A stretch of DNA of 64,000 bases from Catenulispora sp. EB89. Its GTDB lineage: Bacteria > Actinomycetota > Actinomycetes > Streptomycetales > Catenulisporaceae. The notes under the pieces were generated by a model, which saw nothing but the letters and a program-made list of their open reading frames with translations, was not told where the DNA came from and did not search any database. The translations under genes and the position numbers were made by a program. Position 1 is the first letter of the stretch. Each line of letters opens with the position of its first letter. Below, piece by piece: positions 50,821 to 59,986 of the stretch. The stretch is from the NCBI RefSeq assembly GCF_041261445.1, contig NZ_JBGCCU010000001.1, positions 124,001 through 188,000 on the forward strand, in the 5' to 3' direction.

Positions 50821-52191
50821 ATGCGACGGACCTTCGTGCTCGGAGCGGGTCTGACCCTGCTCGGGACCGCACTGCTGGGGACGGCGGCGTGCGGGACCAG
50901 GCTGCCGGATTCGGCTTTCGCCGCGCAGAGCCCCGGTGAGAGCCCTGGTGCACCGGGGACATCCGGCGCCTCCGCGAACCCGGCCAGCGATGTCGGCGTC
51001 ACCCCGGCCTCGATCAAGATCGGGATGATCGACTCGGTGGACTCGCTGCTCGGACCGGACACGTTCTCCGGTCCGATGTACGGCGCGCAGGCCTTCTTCA
51101 AGGCGCTGAACGCCGCCGGCGGGGTCAACGGCCGGCAGATCACTTTCGTGACGTGCGACGACCAGGGGGTCGGCGGCACGAACGTGTCGTGCGCGCACAC
51201 GCTGATCGACCAGGACAAGGTGTTCGCGTTCGCGGGCAACTCGGCCTTCCAGTACGACGGCGCGTCCTACGTCTCGGCCAAGGACGTGCCGGACATCGGC
51301 GGCGAGCCGATCAGCAACGCCTACGACCAGTACCCGCACCTGTACTCGATCTACGGCAGCGACTATCCGCGCGACGGCAAGAGCATCGGGTGGCAGGGGA
51401 AGCTGTATTCCTCGACCGAGGCCGAGCACTACGCGAAGACGGTGTTGCACGCACACGTCGCCGGGCTCGTCTCGTACAACCAGGCGGACTCGGCGCGGTA
51501 CGCGTCCTATGAGGCCGAGGCGCTGCGCAAGGAGGGGTTCACGGTCGTCCCGGAGCAGTTGGACATCGCGTTGGCCGACTTCGATTCCGCGGCGCTGGAC
51601 ATGAAGAACAAGGGCGTGGACGTCGTCTTCGACACCATCGACACCGACGGGAACGCCAGGCTGTGCAAGGCGATCGAGGACGCCGGGGTGCCGATCGTGG
51701 CGAAGATGACGACGGTGCAGAGTTGGGACGCCACGGTCGCCGCGACGTACAAGGACGCGCCGAAGTGCCGAAACCTGTTGTACGCCAACTCTTCCGACGC
51801 CAACTACGAGGACACGTCGAACCCGGCGGTGAAGGCGTTCCGGGACGCGATGGCGAAGTACTTCCCGGACCGGGAGGGGAAGCTGTCGGAGTGGGAGATC
51901 GACGGGTGGGCGTCGGCGCAGTGGCTCACTGACGCGGTGGCGTCGTGCGGGGCCGATGTGACGCGGGTGTGCGTCGAGAAGTTCATGAACTCCGGGAAAC
52001 CCTATGACGCGCACGGGATCATCACGCCGGCGGCCTTCGATGTGAAGGCGCCGACGGGGACGACGCACGCGTGCTTCAACGTCGCGCAGTGGCAGGACTC
52101 TGCGAATGGCGGGCAGGGCGGCTGGGTGACGCGGGTGCCCGATATGGACACGAACTGCTACGACGTACCTCAGGTTGCTTATTCGCCGTAG
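50821..52191 (+). CDS. Periplasmic-type amino-acid/amide-binding lipoprotein (LivK-like, type 1)
   Basis: 456 residues from ATG 50821 with GGGAGGG upstream. Lipobox GTAAC (Cys24). Peripla_BP_6-type fold: SIKIGMIDSVDSLLGPDTFS, GAQAFFKALNAAGGVNGRQI (the LivK-like helix and loop), FVTCDDQG, KVFAFAGNSAFQYDGASY, EGFTVVPEQLDIALADFDSA. It would deliver a ligand to a Liv-type permease, but none is adjacent. The Liv operon at 19-22.9 kb lacks such a protein and is a possible partner. Its last 13 bases overlap the convergent btuD-like gene. Confidence 0.88.
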   Translation: MRRTFVLGAGLTLLGTALLGTAACGTRLPDSAFAAQSPGESPGAPGTSGASANPASDVGVTPASIKIGMIDSVDSLLGPDTFSGPMYGAQAFFKALNAAGGVNGRQITFVTCDDQGVGGTNVSCAHTLIDQDKVFAFAGNSAFQYDGASYVSAKDVPDIGGEPISNAYDQYPHLYSIYGSDYPRDGKSIGWQGKLYSSTEAEHYAKTVLHAHVAGLVSYNQADSARYASYEAEALRKEGFTVVPEQLDIALADFDSAALDMKNKGVDVVFDTIDTDGNARLCKAIEDAGVPIVAKMTTVQSWDATVAATYKDAPKCRNLLYANSSDANYEDTSNPAVKAFRDAMAKYFPDREGKLSEWEIDGWASAQWLTDAVASCGADVTRVCVEKFMNSGKPYDAHGIITPAAFDVKAPTGTTHACFNVAQWQDSANGGQGGWVTRVPDMDTNCYDVPQVAYSP

Positions 52192-52973
52192 CCGCGGTGT
52201 TTTTCGCGGATCAGGTGGACGACAGGTCGTCCTTCGCCATCATCGAGGACTCGCACGCGAGCTCCGTAGTGCTCGGCGATCCGTTGCTCTGTAAGGACTT
52301 CGCGGGCCGTGCCGCAAGCGACGACCTCCCCTTCGACGAGAAGAGTCAGCTCGTCGGCGTACTGCGCGGCGAGGCTGAGGTCGTGCAGGGTGCTGATGAC
52401 GGTCAGGCCCTCGGTCGCGCGCAGCTCGTCAACCAGGTCCAGGACCTGCTGCTGGTGGCCGAGGTCCAGGGCGGTGGTCGGCTCGTCGAGCAGCAGGACG
52501 CCGGCCTGCTGGGCCAGCGCGCGGGCCAGGACGACGCGCTGGCGTTCGCCGCCGGACATCGCGCCGAGCCGCCGGCCGGAGAATCCGGCCAGGTCCAGGC
52601 GCTCCAGCGCGCTCTCGGCGACCGCGCGATCGGTCCGGGACTCAACACCGAGGTAGCCCAGGTGCGGCGTGCGGCCGAGCAGGACGTACTCGGAGACGGT
52701 CATGTCGCCGGGAAGCTGCGGCTGCTGCGGGACGTAGGCGATGAGGCGGGCCCGGTGTTTGGCGGAGAGCTTCGCGACGGCCTCGCCGCCGACGCTGATG
52801 TCGCCCTCGTACGGCAGGATGCCGACGATCGCCTTGAGCAGCGTGGACTTGCCCGCGCCGTTCGGTCCGAGCACGGCGTGCCAGGCCCCGGCGGCCACGT
52901 CGAGGTCGACGCCGTGCAGGATCGGCTTGCGGTCCAGCCGCACCCGCACCCCGGCGGCCTTGACCGCGCTCAC
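52179..52973 (-). CDS. btuD: Cobalamin ABC transporter ATPase (BtuD-like)
   Basis: 264 residues from GTG 52973, overlapping the permease stop by GTGA. FecE/BtuD-type ATPase: Walker A GPNGAGKST (about 35), signature MSGGERQRVVLARALAQQ, Walker B GVLLLDEPTTALDLGHQ and H-loop TLHDLSLAAQYAD. Family sequence alone cannot separate haem, siderophore and cobalamin uptake. The cobalamin riboswitch at the head of the operon decides for vitamin B12 or a related corrinoid. Confidence 0.85.
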   Translation of the reverse strand: MSAVKAAGVRVRLDRKPILHGVDLDVAAGAWHAVLGPNGAGKSTLLKAIVGILPYEGDISVGGEAVAKLSAKHRARLIAYVPQQPQLPGDMTVSEYVLLGRTPHLGYLGVESRTDRAVAESALERLDLAGFSGRRLGAMSGGERQRVVLARALAQQAGVLLLDEPTTALDLGHQQQVLDLVDELRATEGLTVISTLHDLSLAAQYADELTLLVEGEVVACGTAREVLTEQRIAEHYGARVRVLDDGEGRPVVHLIREKHRGYGE

Positions 52974-54271
52974 CGGTCACGCTCCCGCGTGGCCCGCAGG
53001 ATGACCAGGAAGAACGGCGCCCCGACGAACGAGGTGACGACCCCGATCGGCAGCTCGGCCGGCGCCAGCACGGTCCGCGCCAGCAGATCGGCCAACACCA
53101 GGAACGCCCCACCGACCAGCAGGCTCATCGGCAGCAGCAGCCGATGCCCGGGCCCGGCGACACGCCGCACGACATGCGGCACCACCAGCCCGACGAAGCC
53201 GATGATGCCGCTGACCGCCACCGCCGTCGCGGTCGCCAGCGACGCGGCGGCCAGCACGATCACGCGCGTGCGCACCGGATGCAGGCCGAGCGTGGCGGCC
53301 TCGTCGTCGCCGAGCGCGAGGACGTCGAGATGCCGGGCGTGCACAGTGACGATCAGGACACTGATGACGGCATAGGGCAGCGCCAACCGCACCAACGACC
53401 AGTCGGCGGCAGCGAAACTCCCGAACAGCCACGAGTACACCTGCCGCACGTCCGCGGTGCTCCGCTGCATGACGAATGCCTGCACCGCCCCGACGAACGA
53501 ACTGACGGCGACCCCGGCGAGGATGAGCGAAGCGGTGCCCCCGCGACCCACGAACGTGCCGAGCACATAACTGGCGAGCACCCCGCCGAGCGCCCCGACG
53601 AACGCCGCGAGCGGCACAGCGCCGATCCCGGCCACGGTGTGCTCAGGCCCGCCGCCGTAGACGATGACGAGCGTCGCGGCCATCCCGGCACCGGCCGAAG
53701 CCCCGATGGTCCCGGAATCGGACAACGGATTCCGGAAGACACCCTGATACGCGGCACCGGCCTGCGCGAGCAGCGCCCCGACGAGCGTCGCGAGCACGAC
53801 GCGCGGCAGCCGAATCTGGTCGAGCACACTCAGCTGCACCGGCCCGAGCCCCGTGCGGAGGTCGACGAAGGGGAGCTTGTCGAGGAGGGCCTTGGCGGTG
53901 CCGGCGACCGGGAGGCCCGCCGCGCCGCCGAGGCTGGAGACGAGGACGGCGAGGAGGAGGACGAGGAGGCCGGTGAGGAGGGCGATGGTGGGGCGGGTTG
54001 GGTGGATTCGGCGGGTTCGGCGGCGGGCGCTGCTTTCCGCCGCAAGGCTGATGCCCGCAAGCTCCGGTGCGCCAGCCGCAGCTTCCTTCGCCGCACCGCT
54101 GGTGCCCGCAAGCTCGGGTACGCCGACCGCAGCTTTCTTCGCCGCACCGCCGCCACTCTCTGCCTGCCCCGCCGCCGCAGCACCGTGCTCGGCGTGCGTG
54201 TGCGCGTGCGCGGAGTCGCCGCCGCCCAGGCTGCTCACGTCGGCCGGCACCGGATCCGTCCCTCGCCCCAT
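52970..54271 (-). CDS. btuC: Cobalamin ABC transporter permease (BtuC/FecCD family)
   Basis: 433 residues from ATG 54271 (GGGGAGG very close upstream; GTG starts a few codons on are possible). About 95 extra N-terminal residues precede the permease: His-rich AHAHTHAEHG and two tandem copies of a 17-residue Ala/Lys-rich unit (VPELAGTSGAAKEAA, APELAGIS). The FecCD core follows: DQIRLPRVVLATLVGALLAQ, AYQGVFRNPLSDSGTIGASA, GSFAAADW, VSGIIGFVGLVVPHVVR and LPIGVVTSFVGAPFFLVIL. About ten helices. Overlaps btuD by 4 bases. Confidence 0.85.
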   Translation of the reverse strand: MGRGTDPVPADVSSLGGGDSAHAHTHAEHGAAAAGQAESGGGAAKKAAVGVPELAGTSGAAKEAAAGAPELAGISLAAESSARRRTRRIHPTRPTIALLTGLLVLLLAVLVSSLGGAAGLPVAGTAKALLDKLPFVDLRTGLGPVQLSVLDQIRLPRVVLATLVGALLAQAGAAYQGVFRNPLSDSGTIGASAGAGMAATLVIVYGGGPEHTVAGIGAVPLAAFVGALGGVLASYVLGTFVGRGGTASLILAGVAVSSFVGAVQAFVMQRSTADVRQVYSWLFGSFAAADWSLVRLALPYAVISVLIVTVHARHLDVLALGDDEAATLGLHPVRTRVIVLAAASLATATAVAVSGIIGFVGLVVPHVVRRVAGPGHRLLLPMSLLVGGAFLVLADLLARTVLAPAELPIGVVTSFVGAPFFLVILRATRERDR

Positions 54272-54282
54272 CTCCTCCCCGC

Positions 54283-55269
54283 TCAGCCCTGGGCCTGGTT
54301 CACGGCCTTCGCGATCTGCTGCACCAGCTGCACCAGGCGCGGGCCCCAGCGCGAGGCGATGTCGTCGTCGAGGCCGACGACGGTGCCCTTCGCGGCGTTC
54401 TTCACCGCGGGGATCGCCGACCAGCCGGGGCGGGCGGCGACGGTGGCGGCGGTCTGCTGGCAGCACTTGGTGTCGGCCAGGAAGATCAGGTCGGGCGCCG
54501 AGGTGACCAGGTACTCGTCGGACAGCTGGGGGTAGCCGCCGCCGGTCTTGTCCGCCGGATCGGCGATGTTGGTGAGGCCGAACTGCGCGAAGATCGAGCC
54601 GATGAAGGTCTTCGAGGTCGCGCTGTAGTTCCCCGGCGTGCCGACCTCGTAGTAGTACTTCAGGGGACTGGTCGGCTTCTTCGTGGCCGCGATGGCTGCG
54701 GTGATCTGCTGCTTCATACCCGCGACCGTGGTGGCGGCCGGCCCGGCGTGACCGGTGGCGGCGCCGAGTTCGGTGATCTGGCTGTAGGCGTCGTCCAGCG
54801 TGTTCGGGGCGTCGAACCACAGCACCGGCACGTTCAGCTTCCCGAGCTGCTCCACGATCTGCGAGCTGTCGTCGGCGACGACCACCAGGTCCGGGTTGTA
54901 CTTCGCGATCGCCTCGGCGTTCGGCTTGTAGCCGGACAACGTCGTCTTCGGCGCCGTGGCAGGGAAGTTCGACTGGTCGTCGACCGCGACGACCTGCGAG
55001 CCCGCACCGATCTGGAACAGATCCTCGGTGGCCGACGGTGACAGCGACACGATCTTCTTGGGTTCGGCGGCCAGCTTCACCGCACCGTTCTTCGCGGTGA
55101 TGGTCGCCGGGAACGCGGCCGTGCTGGAAGCGGCGGTCGTCGCGGTGGTCGACGCCCCTGAGCCAGCCGACGCCGACTTCGACGACGAACACCCGGCGGC
55201 CAGCAGCGCCGAGGCCGCGACGACGCCGACGGCCACCCGCCGCGTCAGAATGTGCAGACGAGAATGCAC
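54283..55269 (-). CDS. btuF: Cobalamin-binding lipoprotein (BtuF-like)
   Basis: 328 residues from GTG 55269, chosen for GGAGGAG 8 bases upstream; the longer open frame runs into the riboswitch. Signal with lipobox LLAAGC (Cys27), a Ser/Ala/Thr linker, then a type III binding fold: KKIVSLSPSATEDLFQIGAG, VVAVDDQSNFP, YNPDLVVVADDSSQIVEQL, long backbone helix DDAYSQITELGAATG, PDLIFLADTKCCQQTAATV. KIVSLSPSATE is characteristic of BtuF-type proteins. First gene of btuFCD. Confidence 0.88.
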   Translation of the reverse strand: MHSRLHILTRRVAVGVVAASALLAAGCSSSKSASAGSGASTTATTAASSTAAFPATITAKNGAVKLAAEPKKIVSLSPSATEDLFQIGAGSQVVAVDDQSNFPATAPKTTLSGYKPNAEAIAKYNPDLVVVADDSSQIVEQLGKLNVPVLWFDAPNTLDDAYSQITELGAATGHAGPAATTVAGMKQQITAAIAATKKPTSPLKYYYEVGTPGNYSATSKTFIGSIFAQFGLTNIADPADKTGGGYPQLSDEYLVTSAPDLIFLADTKCCQQTAATVAARPGWSAIPAVKNAAKGTVVGLDDDIASRWGPRLVQLVQQIAKAVNQAQG

Positions 55270-55378
55270 GAAGTCAGCTCCTCCGGCTGATCCGCGGTCC
55301 GCACAGCACGCACCGACCCAGATGAGGCGTGAAGCGCACAGCCGGACCGCCCCGAACCGCGAGGGCCGAACGTTGGCA

Positions 55379-55490
55379 CACCGCGTGAGGCGACCTGGCT
55401 CACTCCGAAGGGCGGAGCTCACAGTTGCGGGACAGCGCCGGACTCCCACCGGCTTCGCTGCACACGTTGTGGACGGCGCACACCGCCGTC
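55379..55490 (-). promoter_or_regulatory. Cobalamin riboswitch of btuFCD
   Basis: On the minus strand the leader has the B12-box landmarks: GAAGCCGGTGGGAGTCCGGC, then GCTGTCCCGCAACTGTGA, then GAGTGAGCCAGGTCGCC. These are the conserved core of adenosylcobalamin riboswitches. The core lies about 110-220 bases before btuF. The rest of the 394-base gap (55270-55663) holds the switching region and the btuF leader; no gene was seen. Confidence 0.95.
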
Positions 55491-55663
55491 GCCCCTGACG
55501 CTAGCAAGCGCCAGGGCGCGCGCCTAACGCCGAACGGGGCGACGGCTGGTGATCTGCACTACTCCGAGCGGGTGCTTTCCGGCCCGGTGTCCTTCCGCCG
55601 GCGGTTGACCGGGCCGGATACTGGACGCAGGGTGGTGTGATCCCCCGGGAATATAGCGCCGAA

Positions 55664-56494
55664 TCACGGCCAAACCGGCGCCCGCTTCTCCACAAACGCC
55701 CGCACACCCTCGGCCCGGTCCGCCGAGAAAGCCGTCGCCCGCCAAGCCCCGTCCTCCACATCCAGCCCCGCGGCCAGCGGCAGGTCGGCGCCGACCTTCA
55801 GCGCGTGCTTCGCGTTGCGGACCCCGATCGGCGAGTTCTTCGCGATCTGCTGCGCCAGCTCCAGTGCCGCGTCGCGCGCTGTCGAGGCTCCTGTGATCCG
55901 GCGGTCCACCATGCCGAAGCGGTCGGCTTCGTCGGCGTCGATGCGGCGGGCCGTGAAGATCAGGTCGGCGGCGCGGTTCGTGCCGATGCGGCGTACCAGG
56001 GTCTGCGTGCCGCCGCCGCCGGGGATGACGCCGACTGAGACCTCCGGCAGGCCGAAGACCGCGCCGTCGTCGGCCACGATCAGGTCGCAGGCCAGGGCCA
56101 GTTCGCAGCCGCCGCCGAGGGCGTAGCCGGAGACCGCGGCGATGACCGGCATCGGCAGGGAGCCGAACGCGCCCCAGGTCCGGCGGAAGGCCGGGCGGGT
56201 GGCGACCAGTTCCGCGTCGCTCATCTGGTTGCGTTCCTTGAGGTCCACGCCGACGCAGAACGCGTGGTTCTTGCCCTCGGCCTCCGGCGGTGCCGACGAC
56301 ACCACCACCGCGCGTACCGCCGGGTCCTCGGCCAGCTCCGGCGCGACGTCGCGGATCGCCGCGGCCATCGCCGTCGAGATGGCGTTCATCGCCGACGCGC
56401 GGTTCAGCACGATCTCCGCGACCACGCCGTTGCCCGACGCGGGGTGCCGCTTCAGGAGTACGCCGTTGTAGTCCTTCACCTGTACCTCAGTCAT
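55664..56494 (-). CDS. Enoyl-CoA hydratase/isomerase (crotonase family)
   Basis: 276 residues from ATG 56494 (ATG 56503 also possible). Crotonase features: AEIVLNRASAMNAISTAMAA, oxyanion-hole region FCVGVDLKERN and SGYALGGGCELALACDLIVA, and the catalytic-Glu stretch AVFGLPEVSVGVIPGGGGTQ. The Glu in LPEV is present; the first Glu of classical hydratases (near GGGCE) is also present. C-terminal helices (VRAFVEKRAPVWP) follow. Likely acts in fatty acid beta-oxidation; the specific substrate is not set by sequence. Confidence 0.92.
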   Translation of the reverse strand: MTEVQVKDYNGVLLKRHPASGNGVVAEIVLNRASAMNAISTAMAAAIRDVAPELAEDPAVRAVVVSSAPPEAEGKNHAFCVGVDLKERNQMSDAELVATRPAFRRTWGAFGSLPMPVIAAVSGYALGGGCELALACDLIVADDGAVFGLPEVSVGVIPGGGGTQTLVRRIGTNRAADLIFTARRIDADEADRFGMVDRRITGASTARDAALELAQQIAKNSPIGVRNAKHALKVGADLPLAAGLDVEDGAWRATAFSADRAEGVRAFVEKRAPVWP

Positions 56495-56518
56495 GCCGCC
56501 CACAGTATGAGATCGCGA

Positions 56519-57769
56519 TTAGAAGCCGAAGGGCAGCCACGGCGCGACGTCGCTCACAAACGCCCGCGACGCCGCCGCCAGCGTCCCGGCCCGCAGCTCC
56601 TCGACCCGTCCGGCGCGGGCGAGGGCGCTCAGCGACAGGCCGCCTAGGTAGGCGCTGCCGAGTTCGCGCACGCCGAGCACCAGGTCGGCCGGGTCCGTCG
56701 TGCGCTCGCAGACCGCGCCGTCGGCGTCGCCGCGGAGCCGCCAGCGGCCGGCGTTCCAGGGGCAGAACGAGTCGGCGACGTCGAACACCACGTCCACCGG
56801 CCCCGCGTAGCGGCGCGCCGTGAGCGCCCGGTCCACGTCCACGAGCCGCAGGTACATGTCGTCCTGCAGCCGGGGCAGCGAGCGCCGGGTGTCGGCCAGC
56901 AGGTGCATCAGCGGGTCGTCGACCGGCACCTGGGCATGGACCTCGCTGGTCAGGTCCAGGTCGAGCAGGAAGCGCCACATCGCGGCGTAGGAGGCGAGGT
57001 CGCGGCCGTAGACCTCCTGCACCCGCACCTTGCAGTCCGGGTGCGCCGGGTTGTCGAAGTCCTCCTTGACCCGGTAGCGCGCGAAGCCCACGGCCCGGCC
57101 GTCGGCGTCCTCGGCCAGGACACAGCGCAGCGGGCCCGCCTCGTCCCGGGCGAACTCGTCGTCGGCCAGCGCCGAGTCCCGCCAGCCCTCGCCGACCCGC
57201 GGCAGCATCCCCGGCCGGCCCGGCCGGTTCGCCTCGAACACCTCCTGGCAGCGGTCGTATCCGTCGGCCGGAGCCAGCATCCGCAGCCGGAACTTGTCGC
57301 TGCCGGGCACCGCCGACAGGCCGTTGTCGCCGCGGGGGACCTTGAGGTTGAGCTGCTGGGTGGCGAGCCCGTAGCCGAAGCGGCCGTAGATCGCCGGCTC
57401 GGACGCCTGCAGGGTCGCCACCGGCTCCTCGCCGCGCTCGTGCCAGCCGTGCAGCTGGTGCCGCATCATCGCGGTCAGGATGCCGCGGCGGCGGTGGGTG
57501 GGCTTCACGGTGATCATCGTGACGCCCGCGGTCGGCACCGTGGCGCCGCCGGGGACCGTCATCTCGAAGGGGAAGGACCCGCCGGTGCTGACCAGTTCGT
57601 CGCCGTCGAAGGCGGCGACCGAACGCTCGCGCGGCAGCAGCCGCATCCACAGGTCGTGCGCCTCCTGCGGCGGGTTCTCGTGGAAGCCGAGGTCGAGTTG
57701 CGCGGTGAAAGCCTCGACCTCGCCGTCCGTGATCGGACGGACGGGATGGGAGGCGGCTTCGAAGCTCAT
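56519..57769 (-). CDS. eis: Eis-like GNAT acetyltransferase
   Basis: 416 residues, the Eis length. N-terminal GNAT domain with acetyl-CoA loop MITVKPTHRRRGILTAMM, a second GNAT-like domain (about 160-290) and a C-terminal SCP-like domain (about 300-416; GPVDVVFDVADSFCPWNAGR) ending in PWLPFGF, whose terminal Phe carboxylate is the Eis catalytic base. LQASEPAIYGRFGYGLATQQ is a family hallmark. Eis proteins acetylate amines, including aminoglycosides and some protein lysines; the natural substrate here is unknown. Confidence 0.92.
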   Translation of the reverse strand: MSFEAASHPVRPITDGEVEAFTAQLDLGFHENPPQEAHDLWMRLLPRERSVAAFDGDELVSTGGSFPFEMTVPGGATVPTAGVTMITVKPTHRRRGILTAMMRHQLHGWHERGEEPVATLQASEPAIYGRFGYGLATQQLNLKVPRGDNGLSAVPGSDKFRLRMLAPADGYDRCQEVFEANRPGRPGMLPRVGEGWRDSALADDEFARDEAGPLRCVLAEDADGRAVGFARYRVKEDFDNPAHPDCKVRVQEVYGRDLASYAAMWRFLLDLDLTSEVHAQVPVDDPLMHLLADTRRSLPRLQDDMYLRLVDVDRALTARRYAGPVDVVFDVADSFCPWNAGRWRLRGDADGAVCERTTDPADLVLGVRELGSAYLGGLSLSALARAGRVEELRAGTLAAASRAFVSDVAPWLPFGF

Positions 57770-57893
57770 AATCCATGGCTAACACCGCTTCGCCCCGACG
57801 GCGAACCAATATTCACCCGCCGGACGCTGTCCACCGGGCCGCCGGCGGTGAACGCGGCCCCCTTCGGCCTGCCCCGCGTGGGAGGCTGAACCC

Positions 57894-58793
57894 ATGCAGG
57901 ATTCCGATCCGATCCGCCTGGCCGGCCCGTGGACGCACCGCGACATCAACGCGAACGGGGCCCGCTTCCACGTCGCCGAGATGGGCGAGGGCCCGCTGGT
58001 GCTGTTCCTGCACGGCTTCCCGGAATTCTGGTGGTCCTGGCGCCACCAGCTCCCGGCGGTGGCCGACGCGGGCTTCCGCGCGGTGGCGATGGACCTGCGC
58101 GGCTACGGCAGCAGCGACAAGACCCCGCGCGGCTACGACCCGCTGACCCTGACCATGGACGTCACCGGCGTCATCCGCGCCCTCGGCCAGTCCAACGCGA
58201 CGCTGGTCGGGCACGGCTGGGGCGCCTTCCTCGGCTGGACCGCGGCGGTCTTCCGGCCGGCCGCGGTGAACCGGCTGGCGGTCACCGGTTCGGCCCATCC
58301 GCGCCGGCTGCGCCAGGCCCTGCTGACCGACCCCAAGCAGATCTCGGCGGCGCGCTTCATGTGGGCCGCGCAGCGGCCGTGGGCCCCGGAGAAGGCCCTG
58401 ACCCGCGACGCCGCGATGCTGGTCGAGCAGCTGCTCACGGAGTGGGGCGCGACCGGCTGGCCGGAGCTGGACGTGGCGCAGCGCTACCGCGACGCGATGC
58501 TCGTGCCCGGCGCCGCGCACTCCTCGCTGGAGTACTACCGCTGGCTCATCAGGTCCCTGGTCCGCCCCGACGGGATGCGGTACGCGCAGCGGATGCGCAC
58601 CGAGGTGCGGGTACCCGTGCTCCATCTGCAGGGCGAGCTCGACAGTGCCCTGCTCCCGCACGTCGCACGCGGCTCGGGCCGGTACGTCACGGCGGCCTAC
58701 CGCTGGCGGCTGCTGGAGGGCATCGGCCACTTCCCGCACGAGGAGGCGCCGATGCGCTTCACCAACGAACTGATCGACTGGCTGAAGAGCTGA
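57894..58793 (+). CDS. Epoxide-hydrolase-like alpha/beta hydrolase with nucleophile Asp replaced by Gly
   Basis: 299 residues with close likeness to actinobacterial epoxide-hydrolase-like proteins: FLHGFPEFWWSWRHQLPAVA (HGxP oxyanion motif), MDLRGYGSSDKTPRGYD, cap domain around RFMWAAQRPWAPEKALTRD, LHLQGELDSALLP and the catalytic His in LLEGIGHFPHEEAP. The nucleophile elbow, normally GHDxGG, reads LVGHGWGAFLGW. The codon GGC stands where GAC would encode the nucleophile. The enzyme may be inactive or work differently. Divergent from the eis-like gene. Confidence 0.88.
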   Translation: MQDSDPIRLAGPWTHRDINANGARFHVAEMGEGPLVLFLHGFPEFWWSWRHQLPAVADAGFRAVAMDLRGYGSSDKTPRGYDPLTLTMDVTGVIRALGQSNATLVGHGWGAFLGWTAAVFRPAAVNRLAVTGSAHPRRLRQALLTDPKQISAARFMWAAQRPWAPEKALTRDAAMLVEQLLTEWGATGWPELDVAQRYRDAMLVPGAAHSSLEYYRWLIRSLVRPDGMRYAQRMRTEVRVPVLHLQGELDSALLPHVARGSGRYVTAAYRWRLLEGIGHFPHEEAPMRFTNELIDWLKS

Positions 58794-58819
58794 CCGCGGC
58801 CGACCGAAGCCGCGACGCG

Positions 58820-59224
58820 ATGCACAGCGTTCGCGACATCTGGGCGGCGTACTGCGTGACCGGGCCCGCAGAAGGGCCTGGGTCTGCCCTGGACATCCTC
58901 AATCAACTGCTCAAATACGACGACAGCGTCATCACTGCGTGCCTCCACGAAGTCCTGAGCCCGAGCGCAGGCGGACGGCGGGCTGCGTTGCTGAAGGCGA
59001 CCGGTTTCCTCGACGCCACTCATGATCGCACCGATCGCTGGACCGACTGGGTGGTCGCCCTGTTCCCCGACCTCAGCCTGTTCGACTTTCTGCAGGCTGT
59101 GGGCTTCCACAATCTCGCCAGACTCGTCGCCCAAGCCGCCGCCGAATCGATGGCCGACGGGGATCTCCCCGGAGCCGGCCGTGATTGGTTTCAAGAGCTC
59201 GAAGACGGCATAGAACGCCACTGA
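58820..59224 (+). CDS. Hypothetical protein, 134 residues
   Basis: Frame from ATG 58820 (MHSVRDIWAAYCVTGPAEGP; DILNQLLKYDDSVITACLHE; FLDATHDRTDRWTDWVVALF; FHNLARLVAQAAAESMADG). Probably an all-helical cytoplasmic protein with Trp-rich and acidic C-terminal part. I do not recognise it. It begins 26 bases after the hydrolase stop, with no clear ribosome site. Codon usage is less extreme than in neighbours, hinting at a more recent or weakly expressed gene. Confidence 0.6.
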   Translation: MHSVRDIWAAYCVTGPAEGPGSALDILNQLLKYDDSVITACLHEVLSPSAGGRRAALLKATGFLDATHDRTDRWTDWVVALFPDLSLFDFLQAVGFHNLARLVAQAAAESMADGDLPGAGRDWFQELEDGIERH

Positions 59225-59269
59225 GGACAGAGGACACCAGCCCGCGAGCGGCCCCAAGTCCCAGTGCGG

Positions 59270-59986
59270 CTAAGGCTTCGCAGAAGTCTTCACGTACAAC
59301 AGCACTGCACACCCGACAGCCATCACCGGCGCCAGGAACCACGTCTCCATCTTGTTGCCGGTCCGCTGGATCAGCGGTATCCCGGTCCGCAGCGTGAACG
59401 GCCAGAACAGCCGGCAGCCGTGGTCGGTCAGGCAGTCGCCGGCCAGGTGCGTCAGCGCCCCGAGCCCGATCGCGAACGGCAGCCAGCTCGGCGCGCTCGC
59501 TATCCAGCGGTCCATCAGCACCGTCCCGCCGCCGGCCAGCAGGATGCAGGGCCCGTAGGCCTCCAGCTTCTCCCCCGGCGGGCACAGGTTCAGCGCGCGG
59601 ACCGCCAGCACCAGCATGAAGAACACGAGCCCGAGGGTGAAGTACCGGCCGAGGTACTTCTCGCCGGCCCAGGTGCCGTAGGTGACGGCCGCGACGAAGG
59701 CCAGCGAGTGCGTGGCGTGCCGGTGCCCGCCGCTGATCTTCGACACGCCCTTGCACAGGTTGTGGGTGATCGGCCCGACCGAGTGCGCGATGGTGCCGTT
59801 CGGGTGGTCGATGTCCGGCAGCAGTGCCGCGCCGGCCGTGATGAAGGTCCCGAACAGCAGGTCCTTGGCCTGGATGTGGGCCGTGGAGCCGTGCATGGCC
59901 GGGTAGGCCAGGACGCTCATCGGCAGCGCGGAGGCGGCCGCCGCCCAGGCCAGTCCGCCGCTGGTCGCGTGTGAGTGCCCGAGCAT
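59270..59986 (-). CDS. YdjM-like metal-dependent membrane hydrolase
   Basis: 238 residues, PF04307 type ('LexA-binding, inner membrane-associated putative hydrolase'). His/Asp metal motifs: MLGHSHATSGGLAW, AALLPDIDHPNGTIAHSVG, GGHRHATHSLAF and GALTHLAGDCLTDHGCRLFW. Several membrane helices between them. The Asp-His pattern resembles membrane phospholipase-type hydrolases. Substrate unknown; the LexA name comes from E. coli and need not apply. Monocistronic. Confidence 0.88.
   Translation of the reverse strand: MLGHSHATSGGLAWAAAASALPMSVLAYPAMHGSTAHIQAKDLLFGTFITAGAALLPDIDHPNGTIAHSVGPITHNLCKGVSKISGGHRHATHSLAFVAAVTYGTWAGEKYLGRYFTLGLVFFMLVLAVRALNLCPPGEKLEAYGPCILLAGGGTVLMDRWIASAPSWLPFAIGLGALTHLAGDCLTDHGCRLFWPFTLRTGIPLIQRTGNKMETWFLAPVMAVGCAVLLYVKTSAKP

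Noticed and set aside
50821-52191. LivK-like protein as part of the btuFCD system
   Set aside because: It is on the opposite strand, of the amino-acid-binding fold, and btuFCD already has its own BtuF-type protein under the riboswitch.
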